DNA of 64,000 bases, taken from contig NZ_CP052766.1 in NCBI RefSeq assembly GCF_002499975.2, forward strand, positions 3,596,001-3,660,000, written 5' to 3'. The DNA is from Alteromonas pelagimontana. GTDB taxonomy: Bacteria; Pseudomonadota; Gammaproteobacteria; Enterobacterales; Alteromonadaceae. Under the pieces are notes generated by a model. It was not told the DNA's origin. It searched no databases and saw only the letters and a program-made list of their open reading frames with translations. Within the stretch, counting starts at the first letter, position 1, and the number at the start of each line of letters is the position of its first letter. A program made the translations under genes and the position numbers. Below, in pieces: positions 38,628 to 46,328 of this stretch.

Positions 38628-39938
38628 GTGAAGAATTTTGAACTTGAGACGATGAAGGAGAAAATACACTTTGGTAAAACTAAAGAGTATTTCGAAGAGG
38701 TTCTATCCTCATATCAAATAGGTTCGTATCGATCTTCTGTAGTGATGTTATGGGCTGTAGCTATTACAGACATTATCTATAAACTTCAATATCTTGTTGA
38801 CCTCTACGCAGACCCATCAGCTAAAGAGATCCTTGAGGATGTTAGGAATATTCAAGATGAAGATTCACGTTCATCAAGCTGGGAGCTAGGCGTAATAGAA
38901 AACGTTCTCAAAAAAACAAATTTCATTGACACAGCTGACTATGAAAATCTACGTTATTTACAAAAACAAAGACACCTTTGTGCTCATCCTGTTCTTAAAG
39001 AAAACCTCGATCTTCATAAGCCAAATAAAGAAACAGTCAGATCCCTAATAAGAAATACGCTCGAAGGTCTGCTAATAAAGCCTCCCTTTTACACGCAAAA
39101 AGTAATTACGGAGATTTTAGAAGACTTAGACGAAGCTAAGGAAGCTTTAAATACTAAAGCCAAGATCAAAACTTACCTTGAAAGTAGATACCTCAACAGA
39201 ATGAGTGAGGATGTGGAATTCGCGCTTTATAAATCATTATGGAAGCTTACGTTCAAGCTTGATAACGACAAATGTAATGAAAATAGGATGGTAAATATTG
39301 GTGTCATTCGACTGATCACTGATCGGCATAAAACTCGCCTAAATGCACTAATTGACGCAGATAAAGACTATTACAGTAACATCGCTGGTGCAGGGCAACC
39401 TCTTGATTATCTACTCCACTATCTTTCAATGAATGAGACTATTTACCCGTTACTTACAGAGGATGCTAAGCTAAAAGTTAAACATGCTAGTGAAAGTACA
39501 GATGTAGGTAAGACTTGTGGCTGGTTCGTCCGTGGAAGTTTAGAAAATCACTATGAGTATTTGGTAAATTGGATTGAAGGTGAAAACTCACCAAAATTTA
39601 CTCAATATCAATGGAAGTACGTTTTAGAATTATCCGACTCAGAAGAGTGGGAGGATTGTTACGCTAAACTTATTTCGTGCTATTACGGAGTAAGTGTCGA
39701 TTATGATGCAGCAGACCTTCGCTTTACTCAACACCTGATGCCAAATCTAAAACACTTTAAAAATCAGGACACCGCTGAGTTCTTGCTGAATAAAATTGAG
39801 GCGAACAACCAAATTTACAGAAGAAACAGAGCGAGCTGTGATCACAAAAAGGTTCGCGAATCATTTGAACGTTTTCTGACTGACGAATTTGATTATTCTG
39901 TGTACCCTCATTTTGATGACAATACGAGAGAAGAATAG
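38628..39938 (+). CDS. HEPN-like protein, candidate defence component A
   Basis: A 436-residue protein from GTG 38628, supported by AGGAGG 10 bp upstream. Residues 15-145 look HEPN-like: a helical region with SSVVMLWAVAITDIIYKLQY and the R-x4-H motif in KQRHLCAHPV, the signature of HEPN RNases. The remainder (about 150-436) is helical and charged and not recognised. The PD-(D/E)XK-like gene follows 43 bp downstream on the same strand. A two-gene abortive defence or toxin-antitoxin function is inference. Confidence 0.65.
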   Translation: MKNFELETMKEKIHFGKTKEYFEEVLSSYQIGSYRSSVVMLWAVAITDIIYKLQYLVDLYADPSAKEILEDVRNIQDEDSRSSSWELGVIENVLKKTNFIDTADYENLRYLQKQRHLCAHPVLKENLDLHKPNKETVRSLIRNTLEGLLIKPPFYTQKVITEILEDLDEAKEALNTKAKIKTYLESRYLNRMSEDVEFALYKSLWKLTFKLDNDKCNENRMVNIGVIRLITDRHKTRLNALIDADKDYYSNIAGAGQPLDYLLHYLSMNETIYPLLTEDAKLKVKHASESTDVGKTCGWFVRGSLENHYEYLVNWIEGENSPKFTQYQWKYVLELSDSEEWEDCYAKLISCYYGVSVDYDAADLRFTQHLMPNLKHFKNQDTAEFLLNKIEANNQIYRRNRASCDHKKVRESFERFLTDEFDYSVYPHFDDNTREE

Positions 39939-39981
39939 TTGAGGCCGCAGCTAACAAGAGCATTAACACTCAAGGAAGAAT

Positions 39982-41445
39982 ATGAGCATCAAATTAATAT
40001 TTTCAGAATACTTTGAGATTGAAGAGAAAGAACTCGATGATCATGGCGCTTTGAACATCTGTTTAACTTCAGACTTACCGCTGTTTATTGATCCATTTCT
40101 ACTATTTGCTTCAGACAAGCAAGAATATCAAGAGCAACACGATAAAATCGTTTCTCACCTCATTTTACTAAAAGAAATAGCAGTAAATGAGGGAAATTCA
40201 GCAAATGAAAATCTCTTCAAATTTCCAGAGATAAAACAAAACTGGCTCGGTCTCTGTAAGTATGGAAATAATGGAAAGGGGTTGGGAGCCAAGTTTGCTA
40301 AAGATATCATTGCCGCATTCAACGGGTTCTATTCCAATTTCGGAGAAGAGACAATTTCGTCAGCAACCCATATTGAGAAGCTGACTCTTGTTGGTGTAGG
40401 AATTGGAAAAGACTTTATTAGTGATTTCGCCACTAATTTAATGCTTGAGTACCTACTGGAGTACACACAAAGCTTTGCAAAAAAATCGTTACAGCCCCAT
40501 CAAAGAAAGGTTTTCAGTGTTAGATGTACTTATGACGAAAAATTGATGATATGGAAACCAAAGGAATATGAGCTACCATACTTCCACCTAGAGGAAGATG
40601 GCGATTTCATACTGCTTACCCCCCTAGATATTCTTACAAAAGATCAAGCATTTATATGCCACAGCGAGCTGTCTGGAAATTTTAGGAAAATAGCAAACTC
40701 AATTGGTAATGCTGCTTTGCGTGAATCTGTAAACTCTTACTTCTATAAAGCCTTGCCAGTTTCGCCAAAGAAAAAAGATATTGAGTACGCCGTATCAAAA
40801 ACAATAAATCAATTTCCAGAGATTTTAGATTACTACATAAAGCAAAAAGAAGACAAAAAAGATGAGTCCACGAAGTTATCAAAAGAGAAGATTGAAAAAA
40901 TACGTGGTGAACTTATCAATACTCTTTCGCTTTTTTGTGAGAGCTTACTCAAGTCTAGCGATTTCTTTAACGTTAAGCCTAATAGTTACGACGAAGCTCT
41001 ACAAAGAGCAAATTTTCTTAAAGACAACATAGAAAACAATGACGGATATAGAATTTTCTATCAAAAAGGAAAACCTATAGCTTCCGAGGATACTATTCAG
41101 CGTGTATTTAGATTGACTTGGTATGCCTCTCCATATGATGTGAACTCTGAAGTAAATAACGGTCGTGGACCTGCTGACTATAAGGTTTCTTTTGGTAGCG
41201 GAGACTCGACAATTATAGAGTTTAAGCTAGCCAGATCTACCTCGTTAAAAAATAACCTTAAAAATCAGACGGAGATATACAAGAAAGCATCTAAGTCGAT
41301 CTCTGATATCAAAGTGATACTGTGCTATACGAAATTAGAAGTTGCGAAGGTAGGTAGAATCCTTAAAGCTATGGGGCAAGAAGGGGCCGAAAATATAGTG
41401 ATAATTGATGCATCACCAAAATTGTCGGCTTCTAAAGTTGTCTAG
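39982..41445 (+). CDS. PD-(D/E)XK-like nuclease candidate, defence component B
   Basis: A 487-residue protein, SD AAGGAAG before the ATG. The C-terminal region (about residues 390-470) has a restriction-endonuclease-like pattern: Asp in GRGPADYKVSFG, then the E-x-K of STIIEFKLARS, then Gln in NLKNQTEIYKKA, followed by a beta-strand KVILCYT. The N-terminal ~380 residues, starting MSIKLIFSEYFEIEEKELDD, are not recognised. Pairing with the upstream HEPN-like gene in an island full of defence genes suggests anti-phage function. The assignment rests on a motif read by eye. Confidence 0.6.
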   Translation: MSIKLIFSEYFEIEEKELDDHGALNICLTSDLPLFIDPFLLFASDKQEYQEQHDKIVSHLILLKEIAVNEGNSANENLFKFPEIKQNWLGLCKYGNNGKGLGAKFAKDIIAAFNGFYSNFGEETISSATHIEKLTLVGVGIGKDFISDFATNLMLEYLLEYTQSFAKKSLQPHQRKVFSVRCTYDEKLMIWKPKEYELPYFHLEEDGDFILLTPLDILTKDQAFICHSELSGNFRKIANSIGNAALRESVNSYFYKALPVSPKKKDIEYAVSKTINQFPEILDYYIKQKEDKKDESTKLSKEKIEKIRGELINTLSLFCESLLKSSDFFNVKPNSYDEALQRANFLKDNIENNDGYRIFYQKGKPIASEDTIQRVFRLTWYASPYDVNSEVNNGRGPADYKVSFGSGDSTIIEFKLARSTSLKNNLKNQTEIYKKASKSISDIKVILCYTKLEVAKVGRILKAMGQEGAENIVIIDASPKLSASKVV

Positions 41446-41447
41446 GG

Positions 41448-41515
41448 GTAACAAGGCGCTGCTGTCGCAAATTTTTTCGATGCGCTCCAACATCGCCGTA
41501 AAGTGCGGTGTTATT
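41448..41515. repeat. attC-like or palindromic spacer before the Abi gene
   Basis: TAACAAGGCGCTGCTGTCGC, T-rich centre, GCGCTCCAACATCGCC and a GTGCGGTGTTAT end resemble degenerate integron attC sites, but the core GTTRRRY triplets do not match well. Reported only as a possible recombination scar. Confidence 0.25.
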
Positions 41516-41533
41516 TAACAAAGAGGGCAATTA

Positions 41534-42367
41534 ATGCCGCTACAAATGGCAAGTGAACTTAGATTCCCCATGGGGATAACGACACCACTCAGTGACCAAT
41601 CTGTAAATGATTTTAATTCATTGATCAGAAGAGTTTCAGGAGCAATGAGTCGGCAGCAAATAGTTGAGATATTCAAGAAACACTTCTGCAAAGTTTCTGG
41701 TGATTATTACGCCCGCAGCTCTTCGCTCGACTGGGCTGAGTCTGACATGTCCAACCAAGCTCAGAATGCAGCAAAGGATGCTCCAAATTTTATAGCTGCT
41801 GTATATGAGGCTTTAGAAGAGCTAGAAAATCGTGGCGCATCCGTGCCAACGGTGCAGCACATGAATCAGATTCTGCTTAACAACCAAGATCATTATCAAA
41901 TTGTTGATGAGGAGTTGATTCAAACAGCAGGCAGTGTTGCTGCGCCAGAATTTAGTGAATCTATTTCGACTTCGGTAATGAGGGCTTTGGGAGACGCGAA
42001 AGCATTAATCGGTACAGTGGATTCTTCAAGCGCAATAGATCGCGCTCATACTGCTCTCCATGGATATTTAGTGCAACTTTGTACTGACAATCAAATTGAT
42101 CTACAAAACGTCCCTACAGCATCTAAAGCGTTCAAGCAACTTCGACAGTTTCATCCGGCATTACAAGCGTCAGGTCATAGGGCTGAGGAAGTTACCAGAG
42201 TCCTTAATTCTTTTGCCGCGTCTATTGATGCCTTTTCTACGCTTAGAAATAAGGCCAGCCTAGCCCATGTGAATGACTTGCTAGATGTACCTGAAGCAAC
42301 CGCCATTGTTAACGCCATGTATACAGTATTTAGGTACATTCAAGACAGTATTCAGAGAGAACGGTAG
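41534..42367 (+). CDS. Abi_C-type abortive infection HEPN protein
   Basis: A 277-residue protein. The C-terminal region (about 155-275) matches the Abi_C family pattern: SSAIDRAHTALHGYLVQLC, then TLRNKASLAHVNDLL containing the R-N-x5-H HEPN RNase motif, then EATAIVNAMYTVFRYI. The N-terminal ~150 residues are helical, unassigned, and may sense the trigger. Family members cause growth arrest on phage infection. It stands as a single gene with its own SD (AGAGGG). Confidence 0.75.
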   Translation: MPLQMASELRFPMGITTPLSDQSVNDFNSLIRRVSGAMSRQQIVEIFKKHFCKVSGDYYARSSSLDWAESDMSNQAQNAAKDAPNFIAAVYEALEELENRGASVPTVQHMNQILLNNQDHYQIVDEELIQTAGSVAAPEFSESISTSVMRALGDAKALIGTVDSSSAIDRAHTALHGYLVQLCTDNQIDLQNVPTASKAFKQLRQFHPALQASGHRAEEVTRVLNSFAASIDAFSTLRNKASLAHVNDLLDVPEATAIVNAMYTVFRYIQDSIQRER

Positions 42368-42670
42368 AGATCTTGTATAACAAAGGCATGCGCGCGGACC
42401 ATTTTTCCGCAGTGCTACAAATTTCCCAGTTCACGTGCGTTGAATGTCCGCTCGTTGTCTGGAAGTGCCGCATGAAGCTTGTAGAGCGGCAACGTACTTA
42501 AAGTGGAAGTTTGCTAATCACTGCACGACGCAATGATAGGTCACTGAATCACATCTATTTATACTTCTGATTTGTAAAACTACCTCTCTCCAATATTTTT
42601 TTATGGTATGGTCGAGCATCGTTAAATTTTTTAATTAATCACTACCTAATTATCACAGAGGAAGGTGTAA
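42368..42670. other. Intergenic region
   Basis: No gene supported. It begins TATAACAAAGGCATGCG, similar to the 5' end of Vibrio-type attC repeats, and holds short hairpins such as GCGGA/TCCGC near 42397-42414. A matching attC right end at plausible distance is missing. Confidence 0.4.
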
Positions 42671-43624
42671 ATGAAGTTAGTGCACAGCTTAATTATTTTT
42701 GGCTTTGCTATAGTATTGGTAGCCTGTTCTGACAGCTCTCAACAATCCGACCCTGACTTCAGACCTAAACACAGAGTTGCACACTTTTCACCTGAGAGTA
42801 GTCCGCTCGTGTTAATAGATGAAGCCCATAATAACTTTCTTACATTGAGCGGTAGATATAAGCCATTCGCACAAGTTCTTGAAAGTGACGGATTCAGGGT
42901 CAGCTCGAATGATAAAGCAATTACAGAAAATCAGCTAAGACAGGTTGATGTTTTAGTAATTGCAAACGCGCTTGACAGAAAGCGACAGGACTGGCTTCCA
43001 CCTTATGGAGCAGCGCTTGATGACAATGAGGTTGAAGTGGTCAAGAGCTGGATATCAAGTGGTGGCTCACTTTTTTTAGTTGCAGATCACACTCCCTTTC
43101 CCAAAGCTATAGATAATCTGGCACATGCACTTGGTTTTCAGTTCATCAATGGACATGTTGGAAACGTAACTTTTAGCAAAGTGAATCAGTCGCTCGCTGG
43201 ACACGCGACCACTTACAGTAAAGAAACTACTAATAATATAGATGAAAAATCACAACCTCTTTTTCTAGAAAGTATCAATAATGCATCATCAGAAATTCTA
43301 CAGGTGAGATCGTTTGGTGGCTCAGCATTTAAAGCCCCCGAGAAAGCAATATCTCTATTGAATTTAGGGAACAGAACTACTGCAACAGAACCAAAAATAC
43401 CGTTCCAAATAAACTCGGATACACCGAGGGTTCCAATGTCAGGGTGGAATCAAGGCGCTATTTTAGAGTTAGGTAAAGGACGTGTAGCAGTTTTTTCTGA
43501 AGGCATGATGTTCTCTTCGCAATTAATTAAAAATACAGGCCAAACGATTGGGTTACGCTCTGTTGGTGCGGAACAAAACGAAGAGTTTTTGCTGAACATA
43601 ATGCGGTGGCTAGCTGATTCGTAA
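42671..43624 (+). CDS. DUF4350-like lipoprotein
   Basis: A 317-residue lipoprotein; MKLVHSLIIFGFAIVLVACS has lipobox LVAC. The body resembles DUF4350/GATase1-like proteins: VLIDEAHNNFLTLSGRYKPF, VLVIANAL, VKSWISSGGSLFLVADHTPF and the C-terminal GRVAVFSEGMMFSSQL. The fold is probably a class I glutamine-amidotransferase-like domain without an obvious catalytic Cys. Biological role unknown. Good SD (GAGGAAGG) 7 bp before ATG. Confidence 0.7.
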   Translation: MKLVHSLIIFGFAIVLVACSDSSQQSDPDFRPKHRVAHFSPESSPLVLIDEAHNNFLTLSGRYKPFAQVLESDGFRVSSNDKAITENQLRQVDVLVIANALDRKRQDWLPPYGAALDDNEVEVVKSWISSGGSLFLVADHTPFPKAIDNLAHALGFQFINGHVGNVTFSKVNQSLAGHATTYSKETTNNIDEKSQPLFLESINNASSEILQVRSFGGSAFKAPEKAISLLNLGNRTTATEPKIPFQINSDTPRVPMSGWNQGAILELGKGRVAVFSEGMMFSSQLIKNTGQTIGLRSVGAEQNEEFLLNIMRWLADS

Positions 43625-43840
43625 ACCAGCTAATAGACTCGCTTGCTTCAGGTTCAAAAGTGCCCTAGGCAACCCATTGCTCTGAGAAACGAATTTGCGT
43701 GAACAAGTTCCGCTTCTGGCTATCGACTTAGATCGCCCTACCTGGTCGAAGGGCTTGTAAACGAAAGAGAGCAGAACAGAAAGCAGACCAATGGTCAGAA
43801 GGAGAGTGGGGACAATTACATTGTAGTACACACGTTTCAT
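43610..43840 (-). CDS. Possible small membrane protein
   Basis: A 76-residue frame, MKRVYYNVIVPTLLLTIGLL, with one N-terminal hydrophobic helix and a basic, unremarkable tail. No clear SD, and the 3' end overlaps the lipoprotein gene. May be spurious. Confidence 0.3.
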   Translation of the reverse strand: MKRVYYNVIVPTLLLTIGLLSVLLSFVYKPFDQVGRSKSIARSGTCSRKFVSQSNGLPRALLNLKQASLLAGLRIS

Positions 43841-43962
43841 ATAAACACCATAGCCAATATGACATTTCTTGTCCTATACTGTTCGGGATATGCTCGTGCT
43901 TGAAACAACACTTCGCATTACGTTAAAACAGGCGAATTCGTCATAGTTAAACATGGTTGCAG

Positions 43963-44061
43963 ATGATAGAAATATTTGTTGTATTGGGCTCGATTCTATC
44001 GCTGTTAATTGCATATGTTGGAACAGCCTACGTATTGACTCGGAAAAAAGGCCCTAAATAA
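43963..44061 (+). CDS. Tiny membrane protein 1 (32 aa)
   Basis: ATG 43963 to TAA 44061. One hydrophobic helix (IFVVLGSILSLLIAYVGTAY) and a basic tail LTRKKGPK. The next tiny ORF begins 2 bp after the stop. Size and charge pattern resemble type I toxin peptides or small regulatory membrane proteins; no homologue recognised. Confidence 0.5.
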   Translation: MIEIFVVLGSILSLLIAYVGTAYVLTRKKGPK

Positions 44062-44062
44062 A

Positions 44063-44152
44063 ATGAATGAAGTTCAGCTAATAGGGTTGGCCGTGGCAAT
44101 AGGTGGGATAGCCTTAATTGCGTATCTGATTAGTTATTTTAAGCATCGGTAA
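44063..44152 (+). CDS. Tiny membrane protein 2 (29 aa)
   Basis: ATG 44063 to TAA 44152. LIGLAVAIGGIALIAYLISY helix with the basic end FKHR. Nearly abuts tiny protein 1, which suggests translational coupling. Confidence 0.5.
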   Translation: MNEVQLIGLAVAIGGIALIAYLISYFKHR

Positions 44153-44183
44153 CGCAATATTATGAATTAACGGTTTGAGATAG

Positions 44184-44276
44184 ATGAACATTTGGTTGGC
44201 TGTGGGTATAGCCTGGTTTGTTGTTATCGTATTATCGGCGCTGGGCTTCTATGTCATAAGCTGGGCCAAAAAATAA
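44184..44276 (+). CDS. Tiny membrane protein 3 (30 aa)
   Basis: ATG 44184 to TAA 44276, MNIWLAVGIAWFVVIVLSAL with the basic end WAKK. One hydrophobic helix. A TTTTGCA/TGCAAAA hairpin (44277-44299) follows. Confidence 0.5.
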   Translation: MNIWLAVGIAWFVVIVLSALGFYVISWAKK

Positions 44277-44289
44277 TTTTGCAGCAGCT

Positions 44290-44394
44290 TGTTGCAAAAT
44301 TGTTCAAGGGACTGTTTGATGACCACTAACCGAGTATCGCACTGGATATAGTCATGCGGTGCCGTTCGACACTTTAATTCAGAGTTAGGCTCAA
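44290..44394 (+). repeat. attC-like site
   Basis: The segment starts AAATTGTTCAAGGGACTG and ends CTTTAATTCAGAGTTAGGC. The right end is close to the common integron attC end TTAACTCAGGCGTTAGGC with core GTTAGGC (GTTRRRY). The left end is typical attC apart from a degenerate first core (GTTGCAA in place of GCCTAAC). About 105 bp, in the normal attC size range. Confidence 0.45.
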
Positions 44395-44397
44395 AAA

Positions 44398-44655
44398 ATG
44401 TACATTGCCATCTTAAGCGCGAGTTACGCGCGTGAGTACAAAATCGACATCAGCTTTAGTGATGGCACCCAACAGCAAGTCGACTTCGGCCCATTCTTAA
44501 AATTGGCAACAAATCCAATCACACGACGCTATCTAGATATGAATCAATTTCGGAAATTTCGCATTATGGACGGTGAGTTGGATTGGAATGATTTTGAGCT
44601 TTGTTTTCCGGTTTCGCAGCTGTACGTCGGTAAGATATCCTCTGGGTTAGGCTAA
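44398..44655 (+). CDS. DUF2442 protein
   Basis: An 85-residue protein with the DUF2442 pattern: a beta-rich start (ILSASYAREYKIDISFSDGT, QQVDFGPFLKL), then FRKFRIMDGELDWNDFELCF. DUF2442 proteins are often found beside DUF4160 partners and are suspected toxin-antitoxin components; no DUF4160 partner is visible here. It starts directly after the attC-like site. Confidence 0.75.
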   Translation: MYIAILSASYAREYKIDISFSDGTQQQVDFGPFLKLATNPITRRYLDMNQFRKFRIMDGELDWNDFELCFPVSQLYVGKISSGLG

Positions 44656-44656
44656 T

Positions 44657-44743
44657 ATGACATTAGAAGGCTTTATTATTGGCGTGGTGGGGCTATTAGT
44701 ATTGTTGGCATTTGCCTACTGGGTTGCAGATGCAAAGGACTAA
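44657..44743 (+). CDS. Tiny membrane protein 4 (28 aa)
   Basis: ATG 44657 to TAA 44743, MTLEGFIIGVVGLLVLLAFA with an Asp-containing end VADAKD. It starts 1 bp after the DUF2442 stop, so likely co-translated. Confidence 0.5.
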   Translation: MTLEGFIIGVVGLLVLLAFAYWVADAKD

Positions 44744-44779
44744 TTATGACAACAACCTGATTACCTTAATGAGGTAAAA

Positions 44780-44932
44780 ATGCTCGTGAGCGCCGGACAC
44801 AATCGTTCTGATGTGCTAAAAGCACTGCATACTTTGTATTTGCTGAACGATGGTGTCGAAAAAGCGGATGATGAACTTGGTGGCTTAACTATGGATATTG
44901 AAAACTTAAAACATGAGGCACTGTTCAAGTGA
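44780..44932 (+). CDS. Small soluble protein (50 aa)
   Basis: ATG 44780 to TGA 44932 with GAGG 7 bp upstream. MLVSAGHNRSDVLKALHTLY, then acidic ELGGLTMDIENLKHEALF; predicted helical and soluble. Overlaps the next ORF by 4 bp (GTGA). Confidence 0.55.
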   Translation: MLVSAGHNRSDVLKALHTLYLLNDGVEKADDELGGLTMDIENLKHEALFK

Positions 44933-45060
44933 CAACTTTGTATGTGATTTGTGGAATTTCCTTACTGATTGTTGGAGCAGTAGTTATTACAGCACACGTG
45001 TCCTATCGTAAGCATAAGGTTGTGAATTCGCGACGCAGAGCGGAACGAATTGGTCGGTAG
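44929..45060 (+). CDS. Small membrane protein 5 (43 aa)
   Basis: GTG 44929 to TAG 45060. TTLYVICGISLLIVGAVVIT helix followed by the very basic tail RKHKVVNSRRRAERIGR. GTGA overlap with the preceding soluble ORF indicates coupled translation. Confidence 0.5.
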   Translation: MTTLYVICGISLLIVGAVVITAHVSYRKHKVVNSRRRAERIGR

Positions 45061-45372
45061 TCATGCCTTTTTTTGGAGGGAAATTTTTTTATGATTTTTA
45101 CGTTTATCGAACGTAATATTCCCAAATTGCACCTGTGATTCTTCAGAATATTAGATTTATCCTTAACTTTTGCTAAACGCTCATAGCTATCTGTCAAGTT
45201 AAGTCCAAACCTAGTCACCGAAACTGTAAGATCAGATATGAGCTACTACAAAAAATTTAGCTCAAACCTAATCTAACGTTGGCACCATAAAAAACTCGGT
45301 AATTGTGAGCTCAGGGCTGAGCTAGTACAAATTACACTAAAGAAAAAAACACCCCTGCCGGGGTGCTCAATA
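45061..45372. other. Intergenic region with minus-strand terminator
   Basis: No gene seen. The stem CACCCC/GGGGTG (45350-45365) with an A run on its left (45343-45349) is a terminator for the minus-strand gene ending at 45373. Confidence 0.6.
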
Positions 45373-45633
45373 TCATTCGCTTTCCAATTTTCGCATAGCT
45401 ACATAAGCTATTAATCCTAAAACCAACGCAACCCCGAGACATCCGAAAGAAATCAAGTAAAGTCTGTTCGAAAGGGATTGATATACGATGAATTCTGGAT
45501 AATCAAGCAACAAGAATATAACGTTACAAAGGGTATTGATTGTTGCAACTGCTATTATTGCGTTACTCAGCGACACCCACTTCCCGCTAATTTTCAAGCA
45601 CGCGTTGAAAAGGCTTTCATAGTATATTCTCAT
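45373..45633 (-). CDS. Two-helix membrane protein
   Basis: An 86-residue protein, MRIYYESLFNACLKISGKWV then two hydrophobic segments (about residues 20-45 and 57-80) and the charged end MRKLESE. SD GGAGAAAC lies before ATG. Its layout (small, two helices, minus strand, A-run plus GC hairpin at the end) mirrors the gene at 57448-57675. Function unknown. Confidence 0.6.
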   Translation of the reverse strand: MRIYYESLFNACLKISGKWVSLSNAIIAVATINTLCNVIFLLLDYPEFIVYQSLSNRLYLISFGCLGVALVLGLIAYVAMRKLESE

Positions 45634-45700
45634 TTAAAGTTTCTCCTAGTTAGTCCTGTTAATAACTAGGAATTGAGATGGGAAAATATTGCGTCACTCA

Positions 45701-45973
45701 TTAACTTTCGTAAAGCTCAGCTATAGCTTCCTTGGCAGCTCGGAGTTCTGTTAACCATTTACGTAGTTCATCAGCTGCCTGATTCTCCAAGTCATTACGT
45801 AAATCATTTGAAGCGTACGGTTCGTACGCTGCTAAAGTTGTCAGTATTATATTCCACAATCTTCTGAGTAATGATTGCGCTTTTTCGGAAGATTGCCTCC
45901 ATTCATCTACTAAAACGTCATATTCTGAGACAATTTCATAGCGTAAGATTTCCGAGGTGTGGTGCTTGTCCTT
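45701..45973 (-). pseudogene. Orphan reading frame without a start codon
   Basis: The minus strand is open for 90 codons ending at TAA 45701-45703 and reads as plausible protein: SEYDVLVDEWRQSSEKAQSL, LRRLWNIILTTLAAYEPYAS, ADELRKWLTELRAAKEAIAE. There is no ATG or GTG near its N-terminus before the upstream TGA (45974-45976); only an internal TTG. Either a 3' fragment of a lost gene, a rare ATT/ATC start, or chance. Confidence 0.35.
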
Positions 45974-46280
45974 TCAAGATTTGCGAAGCTAGCATTATGA
46001 GCCTTGCAAGTAGTGAATTTCGGAAAATGTTGTCAGAAAAAAAACACAAAGCGCTGTAAACTGAAATTTACCTGAATACGTGACTACATAAAGAGGAATG
46101 CAGAACCACAGTCTTACTTTCATTAGCCATATTTTTCAGTTATATGGGAATAATATTGAAAGTGCGGTAAACCTCGACTGCGCTTTTGCCTCGGTTCGCA
46201 GCCAGCCGAGAGGTGCGGGCTGTAGATGATGAGCAATAATCATCGCGATTGGCGTTTGTTGTCGAAGCAAGAGAGGCCAC

Positions 46281-46305
46281 AAGAAAAGGGAGCCATCAGG
46301 CTCCC
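46281..46305 (-). terminator. Terminator of the Replic_Relax-like gene
   Basis: The stem GGGAGCC/GGCTCCC (46288-46294 with 46299-46305) with loop ATCA; the A-rich stretch on its left becomes a T tract on the minus strand. Confidence 0.75.
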
Positions 46306-46328
46306 GACAGGTCAAACAGAAGGCTTTT

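Noticed and set aside
42376..42627. Full attC site downstream of the Abi_C gene
   Set aside because: A left-end-like TATAACAAAG and a GTTAAAT core are about 250 bp apart, too far for a normal attC.
44646..44652. Second GTTAGGC core at the end of the DUF2442 gene
   Set aside because: There is no attC-like stem before it; it is within the coding sequence and probably coincidence.
45871..46059. 62-codon plus-strand ORF
   Set aside because: Antisense to a more protein-like frame, no SD, and no recognisable feature.
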